A stretch of DNA of 64,000 nt from positions 124,001-188,000 of the forward strand of contig CANGLW010000001.1 in the NCBI GenBank assembly GCA_947454955.1, written 5' to 3'. The first letter of the stretch is position 1. Every line of letters begins with the position of its first letter. Shown piece by piece: positions 36,699 through 45,659 of this stretch. The notes below the pieces were generated by a model. It worked only from the letters and a program-made list of their open reading frames with translations, did no database searches and was not told the origin of the DNA. Source of the stretch: Comamonadaceae bacterium. Lineage in GTDB: Bacteria; Pseudomonadota; Gammaproteobacteria; Burkholderiales; Burkholderiaceae_C. The position numbers were made by a program, and so were the translations under genes.

Positions 36699-37718
36699 AT
36701 GAAACACCTCGCCCCCGCCCTCCTCAGCCTGCTTGCCTTGCTTGGCACCCCCAACGCCCATGCCGGCAAAACACTGGATGCCATCAAAGCCCGTGGCCAA
36801 TTGGTGTGCGGGGTGAACACCGGCTTGGCTGGATTTGGCGCAGCCGATTCCAACGGCAAATGGAGCGGGCTGGATGTGGATGTCTGCCGCGCCACCGCCG
36901 CTGCGGTGCTGGGCGATGGCGAGAAGGTGAAGTACGTGCCCCTCAATGCGCAACAGCGTTTCACCGCCTTGCAGTCGGGCGAGGTGGACATGTTGTCGCG
37001 CAACACCACCTTCAGCCTCACGCGCGATGCGTCGCTGGGCATGCACATGACCGCGGTGATTTACTACGACGGCCAGGGCTTCATGGTGCCGGCCAAGAGC
37101 AAGGTCAAAAGCGCCAAGCAACTCAAAGGTGCGACGGTGTGCGTGCAGTCTGGCACCACCACCGAAAAAAACATGACCGACTATTCGCGCGCCAACGACC
37201 TCAAGCTCAAGCCGGTGGTGTTTGAAAAATTAGAGGCGGCCACCGGGGCTTATTTCTCGGGCCGTTGCGCAGCCTACACCACCGATGCCTCAGGCTTGGC
37301 CTCGACCCGCAACAAAGAAGCGAAGAACCCGGATGAGCACATCATCCTGCCCGAGCTGATTTCCAAAGAACCCCTAGGCCCCATGGTGCGCCGTGGTGAC
37401 GACGAGTGGTTCGCGATTGTGAAGTGGGTCATCTACGGCCTGATAGAGGCTGAGGAATACGGCATCACCCAGGCCAACCTGGAACAAATGAAAACCAGCC
37501 CCGACCCGGTGATTGCCCGCATTCTGGGCACCGGCGAAGACATGGGCAAGCTGCTGGGCCTGGAGCGCGATTGGCTGGCCAAAGCCATCAAAACCACCGG
37601 CAACTATGGCGAGATGTTTGAGCGCAATGTGGGCAGCCAGTCCTCCCTCAAACTGCCACGCGGTCTGAACAAGCAATGGAACAAAGGTGGCCTGATGTAC
37701 GCCCCACCGATCCGCTGA
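36699..37718 (+). CDS. aapJ: Amino-acid ABC transporter substrate-binding protein
   Basis: 340 residues with a Sec signal peptide (MKHLAPALLSLLALLG... AHAG). Periplasmic receptor of the general L-amino acid system: LDAIKARGQLVCGVNTGLAGF, GLDVDVCRA and GVTVCVQSGTTTEKN-type segments match AapJ/BztA. First gene of the four-gene transporter operon. Confidence 0.93.
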   Translation: MKHLAPALLSLLALLGTPNAHAGKTLDAIKARGQLVCGVNTGLAGFGAADSNGKWSGLDVDVCRATAAAVLGDGEKVKYVPLNAQQRFTALQSGEVDMLSRNTTFSLTRDASLGMHMTAVIYYDGQGFMVPAKSKVKSAKQLKGATVCVQSGTTTEKNMTDYSRANDLKLKPVVFEKLEAATGAYFSGRCAAYTTDASGLASTRNKEAKNPDEHIILPELISKEPLGPMVRRGDDEWFAIVKWVIYGLIEAEEYGITQANLEQMKTSPDPVIARILGTGEDMGKLLGLERDWLAKAIKTTGNYGEMFERNVGSQSSLKLPRGLNKQWNKGGLMYAPPIR

Positions 37719-37725
37719 ACACCGC

Positions 37726-38724
37726 ATGCACAAGCCCCTGAATTCGCACTCGGGTTCGCGCTGGCGTTGGCACAGCCGCAGCTTTCAAGCCAAGGTTTAC
37801 CAGGCGCTGTTGCTCACCGTGATCTTGGTGGTGCTTGGGTGGTTGGTGGGTAACACCGCGTCCAACATGAAGGCGCGCGGCATCCAAAGCGGTTTTGATT
37901 TTTTGTGGCAAAGCGCGGGCTTTGACATCGGCGAGAGTTTGATTGACTTTGACGCGAGCCAACCCTTTTGGCGCGCCTTTCTGGTGGGCACCCTCAACAC
38001 TTTGCGGGTGGCGCTTGTGGGCATCGTGCTCACCACGGTTTTGGGCACTTTGGTGGGTGTGGGCAAACTCTCGCGCAACGGCTTGGTGCGGATGCTGTGT
38101 GCAGCGTATGTGGAGTTGTTTCGCAACATCCCGCTGCTCTTGCAACTGCTGATGTGGTACTTGCTGCTGACCGATGCGCTGCCCGATGTGGACCAAGCTT
38201 GGGCCTTCAAAGACCTGGTGTTTTTAAGCAAAGGGGGCTTGAGCTTTCCTGTGTGGGAACACGGTGCCTGGCGCATTCCGCAAGCCGGTGCGTTTGCAAT
38301 GGAAGGTGGCGGCTCGCTCACCCCTGAGTTTTTGGCGCTCTTGCTGGGCTTGACGCTTTACACCGCCGCCTTTGTGGCCGAGGTGGTGCGCTCAGGCTTA
38401 CAAGCCGTGCCGCGCGGCCAGACCGAAGCGGCGCTGTCGCTGGGCTTGAGCCGTGGGCAAATTTTGCGGCGCATCACCTTGCCCCAGGCGCTCAAGGTCA
38501 TCGTGCCGCCCATGACCAACCAGTACCTGAACCTCACGAAAAATTCATCTTTGGCGGTGGCCATCGGCTACCCCGATGTGGTGTCGATCGCCAACACCTC
38601 GCTCAACCAAACCGGCCGCGCACTGGAATGCATCGCGGTCATCATGGCGGTGTACCTGTGCACCTCGCTCATCACCGCGGCGCTGATGAGCCGCTTGAAC
38701 CAACGCGCCTTGCGCAGTGGCTGA
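37726..38724 (+). CDS. aapQ: Amino-acid ABC transporter permease AapQ type
   Basis: 332 residues. Polar amino-acid permease with an N-terminal extra segment, and the EAA loop (QTEAALSLGLSRGQILRRITLPQ). The large periplasmic insertion between helices is typical of AapQ/BztB. Confidence 0.92.
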   Translation: MHKPLNSHSGSRWRWHSRSFQAKVYQALLLTVILVVLGWLVGNTASNMKARGIQSGFDFLWQSAGFDIGESLIDFDASQPFWRAFLVGTLNTLRVALVGIVLTTVLGTLVGVGKLSRNGLVRMLCAAYVELFRNIPLLLQLLMWYLLLTDALPDVDQAWAFKDLVFLSKGGLSFPVWEHGAWRIPQAGAFAMEGGGSLTPEFLALLLGLTLYTAAFVAEVVRSGLQAVPRGQTEAALSLGLSRGQILRRITLPQALKVIVPPMTNQYLNLTKNSSLAVAIGYPDVVSIANTSLNQTGRALECIAVIMAVYLCTSLITAALMSRLNQRALRSG

Positions 38725-38729
38725 CTTGA

Positions 38730-39824
38730 ATGGCTGATGTGCTGATTGCCCCACGCCCCGCGCCTGCCACCCACCACGGTTGGCAAGCCTGGGTGCGCGC
38801 GCAGTTGGCCGCCACACCCGCCTCGGCACTGGCCAGTGTGCTCATGCTCGGAGCCTTCTTGTGGTGGTTGCCTGAGCTGTGGTCGTGGGCGGTTGGCCGC
38901 GCGCAATTCAGCCCGTCTGCTGCGTTGTGTCGTGCGGAAGGCGTGGGTGCTTGCTGGGGCGTGGTGACCGAAAAATACCGCGTGATTTTGCTGGGCCGCT
39001 ACCCCTTGGAAGAAGCGTGGCGACCCATCGCAGCCACCCTGCTTTTGTTGCATATGGTCGTGGCCAGTTGTGTGCGGCGATGCTGGCGGCCAGCTCTGAT
39101 GTTGGCCTGGCTGGTGGCCCTGTCACTTGGCTGGTGGTTCATGCATGGTGGCGCAGGCTTGAGCCGGGTCGAAACTGAGCGTTGGGGTGGTTTGCCACTG
39201 ACGATTTTGCTCTCCACCTTGTCGATTGCTTTGGCGTTTCCGCTCGCGGTGCTCTTGGCTTTGGGCCGGCGCTCCAAGCTGCCTGCGGTGCGCACGGTGT
39301 GTGCCACCTATGTAGAAATGGTGCGTGGTGTGCCCCTGGTCTCGGTGCTTTTCATGGCCTCCTTCATGTTCCCGTTGTTGTTGCCGCAAGGCATGACGGT
39401 GGATGTGCTCTTGCGCGTGCTGGCTGGCATCAGTTTGTTTGCTGCGGCCTACATGGCCGAGGTGGTGCGCGGTGGCTTGCAGGCTTTGCCCCAAGGGCAA
39501 ACCGAAGCTGCGGCCTCATTGGGCTTGAGTTACTGGCAAACCCAGCGGCGCATCGTGCTGCCCCAGGCCTTGGCCACCGTGGTGCCCGGGCTCATGAACA
39601 ACTTCATCGCGATTTTCAAAGACACGTCGCTGGTGACCATCGTGAGCTTGTATGAGCTCACGGGCTCGCTGGGCCTGGCACTCAATTCGGATGCCGATTG
39701 GCGGCCCTTCAAGCTCGAGGCCTACCTCTTCATTGCCTTGATTTATTTTGTGTTTTGCTTGGCCATGTCTCGTTACAGTTCGCGTGTGGAACAAGATCTC
39801 AAGCGGGGGCGCACGCATGACTGA
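38730..39824 (+). CDS. aapM: Amino-acid ABC transporter permease AapM type
   Basis: 364 residues, second permease of the pair. EAA loop [18 protein letters not shown]. Several N-terminal helices precede the core permease domain, as in AapM/BztC. The stop overlaps the ATPase start by eight bases. Confidence 0.92.
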   Translation: MADVLIAPRPAPATHHGWQAWVRAQLAATPASALASVLMLGAFLWWLPELWSWAVGRAQFSPSAALCRAEGVGACWGVVTEKYRVILLGRYPLEEAWRPIAATLLLLHMVVASCVRRCWRPALMLAWLVALSLGWWFMHGGAGLSRVETERWGGLPLTILLSTLSIALAFPLAVLLALGRRSKLPAVRTVCATYVEMVRGVPLVSVLFMASFMFPLLLPQGMTVDVLLRVLAGISLFAAAYMAEVVRGGLQALPQGQTEAAASLGLSYWQTQRRIVLPQALATVVPGLMNNFIAIFKDTSLVTIVSLYELTGSLGLALNSDADWRPFKLEAYLFIALIYFVFCLAMSRYSSRVEQDLKRGRTHD

Positions 39825-40557
39825 AGCCATCATCCAATTCGACAAGGTCAACAAATGGTTCGGGCAGCTGCATGTGCTGCGCGACATCGATTTGCAAGTG
39901 AAGGCCGGCGAGCGCATTGTGATTTGCGGCCCCTCAGGCTCGGGCAAATCCACCTTGATACGTTGCATCAACCGACTCGAAGAACACCAAAGTGGCCGCT
40001 TGGTGGTTCAGGGTGTTGAGCTGGGCGATGACCAACGCGCGATTGACGCGGTGCGCCAGCAAGTGGGCATGGTGTTCCAGCAGTTCAACCTGTTCCCGCA
40101 CCTGACCGTGCTGGAGAACCTCACCCTCTCGCCCATGCTGGTGGGCAAGCTCAGCGCTGCGCAAGCCACCGAACGCGCCATGCAGCAACTCGAGCGGGTG
40201 CGCATTGCCGAGCAGGCGCACAAATACCCGCAGCAACTCTCAGGCGGGCAGCAGCAGCGCGTGGCCATTGCGCGCGCGCTGTGCCTCACGCCCAAGATCA
40301 TGTTGTTTGACGAGCCCACCTCGGCCCTCGACCCGGAGATGATCAAAGAGGTGCTTGATGTGATGGTGCAACTGGCCGACCAGGGCATCACCATGCTGTG
40401 CGTGACGCATGAGATGGGCTTTGCCAAAGCGGTGGCTGACCGGGTGATCTTCATGGACCAGGGTCAAATCATCGAGCAGGCCACACCACAAGCGTTTTTT
40501 GAGCGAGCGCAAAGCGAGCGTGGCCAGGCCTTTTTGTCGAAAATTCTAGGGCATTGA
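39817..40557 (+). CDS. aapP: Amino-acid ABC transporter ATP-binding protein
   Basis: 246 residues from ATG 39817. Walker [10 protein letters not shown], signature LSGGQQQRV, Walker [13 protein letters not shown], switch His CVTHEMG. Energises uptake by the AapQM channel. Confidence 0.95.
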   Translation: MTEAIIQFDKVNKWFGQLHVLRDIDLQVKAGERIVICGPSGSGKSTLIRCINRLEEHQSGRLVVQGVELGDDQRAIDAVRQQVGMVFQQFNLFPHLTVLENLTLSPMLVGKLSAAQATERAMQQLERVRIAEQAHKYPQQLSGGQQQRVAIARALCLTPKIMLFDEPTSALDPEMIKEVLDVMVQLADQGITMLCVTHEMGFAKAVADRVIFMDQGQIIEQATPQAFFERAQSERGQAFLSKILGH

Positions 40558-40558
40558 T

Positions 40559-40575
40559 GCTCTTTATTGGATAGC
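40559..40575. repeat. Dispersed hairpin-like motif after aapP
   Basis: GCTCTTTATTGGATAGC directly after the aapP stop. Imperfect GCT/AGC ends with an AT-rich core, similar to the 57256 and 50053 copies. Confidence 0.35.
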
Positions 40576-40584
40576 AAAGAACCC

Positions 40585-40860
40585 ATGCAAAAAGAAGCTT
40601 TACAGCATATCGCGCAAGACTTCGCAGCCCTGAAAAGCGGCAGCTTGAGCATCAGCGCCTTCAGCACCAAGGCACGAGGTCAAGAGGCTTTGCTGCAAGC
40701 CCTGCCTGAGAAATTCGGTGTGGTGCTGCATGGGCTCTTGGACCGATTGGAGTCCAGCGCCTTGTTTGCCGAGGAAAGCTGCTCTTTCAGCCAGCAAGAT
40801 TTGTGGGACAGCCTGCAGATGTGGCTGGACAAGGCTCAAGCCCAACTGGCCAAAACTTGA
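40585..40860 (+). CDS. Hypothetical small protein
   Basis: 91 residues from ATG 40585 (the earlier TTG at 40567 lacks support). Soluble and helical, with one Cys (EESCSFSQQDLWDSLQMWLDKAQAQL). I do not recognise it. It lies between the transporter and the molybdenum hydroxylase operon on the same strand; no evidence ties it to either. Confidence 0.6.
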   Translation: MQKEALQHIAQDFAALKSGSLSISAFSTKARGQEALLQALPEKFGVVLHGLLDRLESSALFAEESCSFSQQDLWDSLQMWLDKAQAQLAKT

Positions 40861-40980
40861 GCCACATCCCGATCAAAACAGTTTGTCTTCAAGGGCATCG
40901 CCCCCAAGCACAGAAAAATCGCCTATAAATCGAGGTGGACCCGCACGGGCGGGATATGCATAACAAACTGGAGACCATCC

Positions 40981-41484
40981 ATGGCCAAACTCAATGTCAA
41001 CGGTCAGGTGCGCGACGTCGACGCCGAACCGGAAACCCCCCTCTTGTGGGTCTTGCGTGAACAACTCGGCTTGACCGGCACCAAATACGGTTGCGGCATC
41101 GCCCAGTGCGGTGCCTGCACGGTGCACATCGACGGTGTGGCCACCCGCACCTGCGTGCGTCCCCTGGCTTCGGTCAGCGCGAACCAAAAAGTCATCACCA
41201 TCGAGGGCTTGTCCAAAGACGGATCGCACCCAGTGCAAAAAGCCTGGGCCAAGCTCGATGTGCCCCAGTGCGGCTTTTGCCAGTCCGGCATGATCATGGC
41301 CGTCTCGGCCTTGCTCAAGTCCAAGCCCAACCCCACCGACGCTGAGATCAACCAGTCCATCACCAACATCTGCCGTTGCGGCACCTACAACCGGGTGCGC
41401 GCTGCGATCAAGGTGGTGGCTGCGGGCGGCAAGACCGCCTCAGCCGCGCTGGCCATTCAACATGCCGATGGCACCACCACCTAA
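40981..41484 (+). CDS. [2Fe-2S] subunit of xanthine-dehydrogenase-family enzyme (IorA-like)
   Basis: 167 residues. Plant-type cluster ligands CGIAQCGACTVHIDG and C-terminal cluster CGFCQSGMIM...CRCGTYNRVRAAI. Electron-transfer subunit of the molybdenum hydroxylase encoded next. GGAG lies upstream of the ATG. No signal peptide, so it presumably rides out with the Tat-exported large subunit. There is no FAD subunit gene, as in isoquinoline oxidoreductase-type two-subunit enzymes that pass electrons to cytochrome c. Confidence 0.92.
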   Translation: MAKLNVNGQVRDVDAEPETPLLWVLREQLGLTGTKYGCGIAQCGACTVHIDGVATRTCVRPLASVSANQKVITIEGLSKDGSHPVQKAWAKLDVPQCGFCQSGMIMAVSALLKSKPNPTDAEINQSITNICRCGTYNRVRAAIKVVAAGGKTASAALAIQHADGTTT

Positions 41485-41494
41485 GGAGCCCGAC

Positions 41495-43663
41495 ATGAGC
41501 TTGAACCGACGCGATTTTCTGGCCACCTCTGCCGGCACGGCGGGTGGCCTGGGCCTGAGTTTTCATGTGCCCTTTGCATCCGCGCAAAACGCACCGTCTG
41601 ACCTGCCTGAGGTCAATGCCTGGGTGATCGTCAAGCCTGACGACACCGTCATCATCCGCATCGCCCGCTCTGAAATGGGGCAGGGCACGCTCACAGGTTT
41701 GGCCCAATTGGTGGCCGAAGAGCTCTCTTGCGACTGGGCCAAAGTCACCACCGAGTACCCCACCCCGGGCCAAAACCTGGCACGCAAACGCGTGTGGGGC
41801 AACATGGCCACCGGTGGCAGCCGCGGCATTCGCGAATCGCATGAGTACGTGCGCAAAGGCGGCGCTGCGGCCCGCATGATGCTGGTGCAAGCCGCGGCCA
41901 ACAGCTGGGGCGTGCCGGCTGCGGAATGCAGCGCGGCCCAAAGCGTGGTCACCCACAACCCCACCGGGCGCAAAGTGAGCTTTGGCCAGGTGGCTGCTGC
42001 AGCCGGTCAACTGCCGGTGCCAGAGGCAGCAGGCATTGCCCTCAAAGACCCGAAGACCTGGACTTTGGTGGGCAAGCGCTTGGCGCGCCTGGACACCGTC
42101 AAGAAGACCATGGGCCAGCAGAACTACGGCATCGACGTGAACCTGCCGGGCATGCTCAATGCAGCCATCAAAGACTGCCCCGTGTTCGGTGGCAAGGTCA
42201 AGAGCTTCAACGCTGCAGCGGTCGAAGGCCGTCGTGGTGTGAAAAAAGTGGTGCAGGTGGGCGCCAGCGGCGTGGCCGTGGTGGCTGACACCTGGTGGCG
42301 CGCCAAGAGCGCGCTCGATGCGCTGCCGATTGAATGGGATTTTGGCGAGCACGCCAACGCCAGCAACGAGACGATCTCGGCCATGCTCAAAGCAGGCTTG
42401 ACTGCCAACGATGCGGTGGTGGGCAACAGCAATGGCGACGCCCCCGCTGCCATTGCCTCGGCCGCTACCAAAATCGAAGCGGTCTACAGCTACCCCTACC
42501 AAAACCATGCCCCCATGGAGCCCATGAACGCCACCGCGCGTTGGACCCCTGATCGCTGCGAGGTGTGGGTGCCCACGCAAAACGGTGACGCCTCACTGGC
42601 GGCCACCGCAGAAGCTTCGGGCTTGCCGATTGCACAGTGCGAGGTGCACAAGCAGTACCTGGGCGGCGGCTTCGGTCGCCGTGGCCGTACCGACTTCATC
42701 ACCCAAGCCGTGAACATTGCCAAGCAAATGCCTGGCACGCCCATCAAGCTGGTTTGGAGCCGTGAAGAGGACATGGCGCATTGCTTCTTCCACCCGGTCA
42801 CCCAGTGCAAAGTCAGCGCGGGTCTGGATGCGCAGGGCAATGTCACCGGTTTGCACATGCGTATCTCGGGCCAGTCCATCCTGGCCACGGTGGCGCCGCA
42901 AAACATTCGCAACGGCAAAGACCCGGTGATGTTCCAGGGCCTGGACACCGCTGGCGGCGCTGAGTCCTCGATTGGTTACAGCTTCCCCAACCTCTTGGTG
43001 GACCACGCCATGCGCAACCCGCATGTGCCTGCCGGTTTCTGGCGCGGTGTGAACCTGAACCAGAACGCGATTTACCTCGAGTGTTTTGTGGACGAGATTG
43101 CCCACGCCACCAAGCAGGATCCGCTGGCGCTGCGTCGCAAACTCATGGCCAACCACCCCAAGCACCTCGCGGTGCTCAAAGCGGTGGCCGAGAAAGCGGG
43201 CTGGGACAAGCCCGCACCCAAAGGTGTGTTCCGTGGCCTGGCCCAAACCATGGGCTTTGGCAGCTACGTGGCCGCTTGCGCTGAGGTCTCGGTGAACAAA
43301 GCTGGCGACCTCAAGATCCACCGCATCGTGGCAGCCACTGACCCGGGTTACGCGGTCAACCCACAGCAGATCGAGGCGCAGGTTGAAGGCTCATTCGCTT
43401 ATGGTTTGTCAGCGGCTTTGTTTGGCGAGATCACCATCAAAAACGGGCGTGTGCAGGAAGAGAACTTCCACACCTACCCGGTGGTGCGCATGGCTGACAT
43501 GCCGCCGGTGGAAACCGTGACCGTACCTTCGGGTGGTTTCTGGGGTGGTGTGGGCGAGCCCACCATCGCGGTGGCTGCGCCAGCGGTGCTCAACGCGATC
43601 TTTGCTGCTACTGGCAAACGCATCCGCGAGTTGCCACTGAAAAAGCACAGCCTGAAGGCTTGA
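41495..43663 (+). CDS. Tat-exported molybdopterin-binding hydroxylase subunit (IorB-like)
   Basis: 722 residues from ATG 41495. The Tat motif NRRDFLATSAGTAGG predicts folded export to the periplasm. XDH-family pterin motifs GGGFGRRGRTDF (about 392-403) and the catalytic Glu in GVGEPTIAVAAP near the C-terminus are present, so Mo-dependent hydroxylation of a small carbon or heteroatom compound is expected. The substrate is unknown. Immediately followed (4 bases) by soxX, which is unusual and suggests transfer of electrons to the Sox cytochromes. Confidence 0.92.
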   Translation: MSLNRRDFLATSAGTAGGLGLSFHVPFASAQNAPSDLPEVNAWVIVKPDDTVIIRIARSEMGQGTLTGLAQLVAEELSCDWAKVTTEYPTPGQNLARKRVWGNMATGGSRGIRESHEYVRKGGAAARMMLVQAAANSWGVPAAECSAAQSVVTHNPTGRKVSFGQVAAAAGQLPVPEAAGIALKDPKTWTLVGKRLARLDTVKKTMGQQNYGIDVNLPGMLNAAIKDCPVFGGKVKSFNAAAVEGRRGVKKVVQVGASGVAVVADTWWRAKSALDALPIEWDFGEHANASNETISAMLKAGLTANDAVVGNSNGDAPAAIASAATKIEAVYSYPYQNHAPMEPMNATARWTPDRCEVWVPTQNGDASLAATAEASGLPIAQCEVHKQYLGGGFGRRGRTDFITQAVNIAKQMPGTPIKLVWSREEDMAHCFFHPVTQCKVSAGLDAQGNVTGLHMRISGQSILATVAPQNIRNGKDPVMFQGLDTAGGAESSIGYSFPNLLVDHAMRNPHVPAGFWRGVNLNQNAIYLECFVDEIAHATKQDPLALRRKLMANHPKHLAVLKAVAEKAGWDKPAPKGVFRGLAQTMGFGSYVAACAEVSVNKAGDLKIHRIVAATDPGYAVNPQQIEAQVEGSFAYGLSAALFGEITIKNGRVQEENFHTYPVVRMADMPPVETVTVPSGGFWGGVGEPTIAVAAPAVLNAIFAATGKRIRELPLKKHSLKA

Positions 43664-43667
43664 GGAC

Positions 43668-44084
43668 ATGAACACACCGGCGCGGGTTTTGGCAGGCCTG
43701 AGCCTGGCCGGTGTGCTCATGGGCTCGCAGGCCCAACCAGCGTGGGACACACCCTTGGCCAGCACGGGAGATGCCGCGCGCGGCCAAGCGATTGTGCTCA
43801 AGCGCCAAGAAGGCTTGTGCCTGCTGTGCCACAGCGGACCGTTTCCCCAAGAACCTTTCCAAGGCAATTTGGCCCCCACGCTTTCAGGTGTGGGAGCGCG
43901 CATGAGTGCTGGGCAACTGCGGCTGCGCATGATGGACAGCCGCCAGGTCAACCCCGACTCCATCATGCCGCCCTACTTCGAGACCCGTGGCCTGCAACGT
44001 GTGGGCACGGCCTTCAGTGGCAAAACGCTGCTGACAGCCCAACAGGTCGAAGACGTGGTGGCCTTTCTTCAAACATTGCAATGA
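43668..44084 (+). CDS. soxX: SoxX-type cytochrome c
   Basis: 138 residues with signal peptide (MNTPARVLAGLSLAGVLMGSQAQ region). Single heme site CLLCH and the distal Met in SIMPPYF, with the SoxX-like C-terminus. With SoxA it forms the heterodimer that oxidatively couples a sulfur substrate to the SoxY cysteine. Ten bases before soxY. Confidence 0.9.
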   Translation: MNTPARVLAGLSLAGVLMGSQAQPAWDTPLASTGDAARGQAIVLKRQEGLCLLCHSGPFPQEPFQGNLAPTLSGVGARMSAGQLRLRMMDSRQVNPDSIMPPYFETRGLQRVGTAFSGKTLLTAQQVEDVVAFLQTLQ

Positions 44085-44094
44085 GGACCTCTTC

Positions 44095-44550
44095 ATGACC
44101 GTCACGCGACGTCAACTCATGCGCAACGGCACCGCGCTGGGCGCTTGGCTGCTGGTGGGACAGGCCCAGGCCACCCCGCAGTCCATGAAAGAAGCCATCG
44201 CCGCGTTCACCAACAACACCCCGCTCAAGCGCGGCTTGGTCAAACTTGACATTGCCGAGCTGATTGACAACGGCAACACCGTGCCGGTGAGCATCAGCGT
44301 TGACGGCCCGATGACACCACAACAGCATGTGGTGGCCATTGCCCTGTTCTCTGAAAAAAACCCTGAGAGCGAAGCCTTTGTGGCCCGCATGAACCACCTG
44401 GCTGGGCGCGCAGCGGTGAGCACACGCATCCGCTTGGCGAATTCGCAAACTTTGATGGCGGTGGCCAAGATGAACGACGGCAGTTGCTGGATGCACAGCG
44501 CCGAGGTGATCGTGACGATCGCGGCCTGCATTGAAGACGAGGACATGTGA
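44095..44550 (+). CDS. SoxY-like carrier protein with AACIE arm
   Basis: 151 residues. N-terminal TRRQLMRNGTALGAWLL is a Tat/Sec-like leader. The body matches the immunoglobulin-like SoxY fold. Canonical SoxY ends in a flexible GGCGG arm whose Cys carries the substrate; here the end is TIAACIEDEDM, so the Cys is kept but the arm is AACIE plus an acidic tail. I recall an NCBI/TIGR family named 'SoxY-related AACIE arm protein', to which this clearly belongs; to my knowledge its substrate is unassigned. Confidence 0.9.
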   Translation: MTVTRRQLMRNGTALGAWLLVGQAQATPQSMKEAIAAFTNNTPLKRGLVKLDIAELIDNGNTVPVSISVDGPMTPQQHVVAIALFSEKNPESEAFVARMNHLAGRAAVSTRIRLANSQTLMAVAKMNDGSCWMHSAEVIVTIAACIEDEDM

Positions 44551-44551
44551 G

Positions 44552-44872
44552 ATGACGCAAACCCTCATCAAGATTGCGAAAACTGCACGTGCCGGTGAGG
44601 TGATCGAGGTGGCCACCACCATCGCCCACCCCATGGAAAGCGGCTACAAACCCGCGGCGGACGGCAAGCTCATTCCCCGCAACATCCTGCGCAGCTTCAC
44701 CTGTCAGTACGACGGCGCCACCGTGTTTGAGGCGCAGTTTTTCCCGGCCATCTCCTCCAACCCCTTTGTGAGTTTTCACCTGCGCGCCACCCGCAGCGGC
44801 CCGGTGCTCTTGACCTGGCGCGGTGACCTGGGCTTTAGCCACAGCGAGACAGTTCAGTTGCAGGTAAGCTGA
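44552..44872 (+). CDS. soxZ: SoxZ carrier-complex partner
   Basis: 106 residues from ATG 44552, one base after the soxY-like stop. SoxZ core: IEVATTIAHPMESGY, FTCQYDG and FHLRATRSGPVLLTW. It dimerises with SoxY in the periplasm; SoxZ is exported with its partner, and no own signal is visible. Confidence 0.92.
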   Translation: MTQTLIKIAKTARAGEVIEVATTIAHPMESGYKPAADGKLIPRNILRSFTCQYDGATVFEAQFFPAISSNPFVSFHLRATRSGPVLLTWRGDLGFSHSETVQLQVS

Positions 44873-44879
44873 GCCGAGC

Positions 44880-45659
44880 ATGCAGCGTTTCAAGCGCCCA
44901 CAGATGTACTTGGCGTGGGCCAGCGTCTTCTTGAGCAGCCTCATGAGCTTGGGTGCGCTGGCGCAAGCGCCGAAAAAATCGGGCTACGACTTCATGAGCC
45001 CGCAGCTGCAAGCCATGCAAAACGACGAGGCCAACAACCCGGGCATGCTGTGGGTGCGCCAAGGCCAAAGCTTGTGGCACAACACCACGGGGGTGAGCCA
45101 ATCGTGTGCCAGTTGTCATGGTGAACCTGCCAGCCTACGCGGCGTGGCCACGCGCTACCCAGCGTTTTCCGAGGGTTTGCAAAAACCCATCAACCTGGCG
45201 CAGCGCATCAACCAATGCCGCGAACGCCAGGGTGCACCCGCTTTCAAATACGAAAGCCAAGAGTTGTTAAGTTTAGAAACCTTGGTGGCGTTTCAGTCTC
45301 GTGGCATGCCGGTGGCTGCACCGACAGATGCTCGGTTGCTCTCATTTGTAGAGCAAGGCCGTCAACGTTATGAGCAGCGCATGGGCCAGCTCAACCTGTC
45401 TTGCGCACAATGTCACGACCAACGCGCCGGGCTGCGTTTGGGCGGTAACACCATCCCCACCGCGCACCCCACCGGCTATCCCATCTACCGATTGGAGTGG
45501 AATGGTGTGGGCAGCTTGCAGCGACGTTTGCGCAACTGCATGAATGGCGTGCGTGCCCAGCCTTATGCGCTGGGCGCTGTGGAGTTGGTGGAACTGGAGT
45601 TGTACCTGGCCAAACAGGCTCAGGGCATGGCGTTGGAAACGCCTGGCGTGCGGCCTTGA
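44880..45659 (+). CDS. soxA: SoxA-type diheme cytochrome c
   Basis: 259 residues with signal peptide. Two heme motifs, CASCH and CAQCH, and the SoxA active-site Cys in RNCMNGVRAQPY. It pairs with SoxX to attach substrate to the carrier. Its 3' end overlaps the convergent membrane-protein gene by 40 bases. No soxB or soxCD follows. Confidence 0.92.
   Translation: MQRFKRPQMYLAWASVFLSSLMSLGALAQAPKKSGYDFMSPQLQAMQNDEANNPGMLWVRQGQSLWHNTTGVSQSCASCHGEPASLRGVATRYPAFSEGLQKPINLAQRINQCRERQGAPAFKYESQELLSLETLVAFQSRGMPVAAPTDARLLSFVEQGRQRYEQRMGQLNLSCAQCHDQRAGLRLGGNTIPTAHPTGYPIYRLEWNGVGSLQRRLRNCMNGVRAQPYALGAVELVELELYLAKQAQGMALETPGVRP

Noticed and set aside
44095-44550. Calling this canonical SoxY of a thiosulfate-oxidising Sox system
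   Set aside because: The GGCGG arm is absent and soxB/soxCD are missing, so standard thiosulfate oxidation is not supported by this window.
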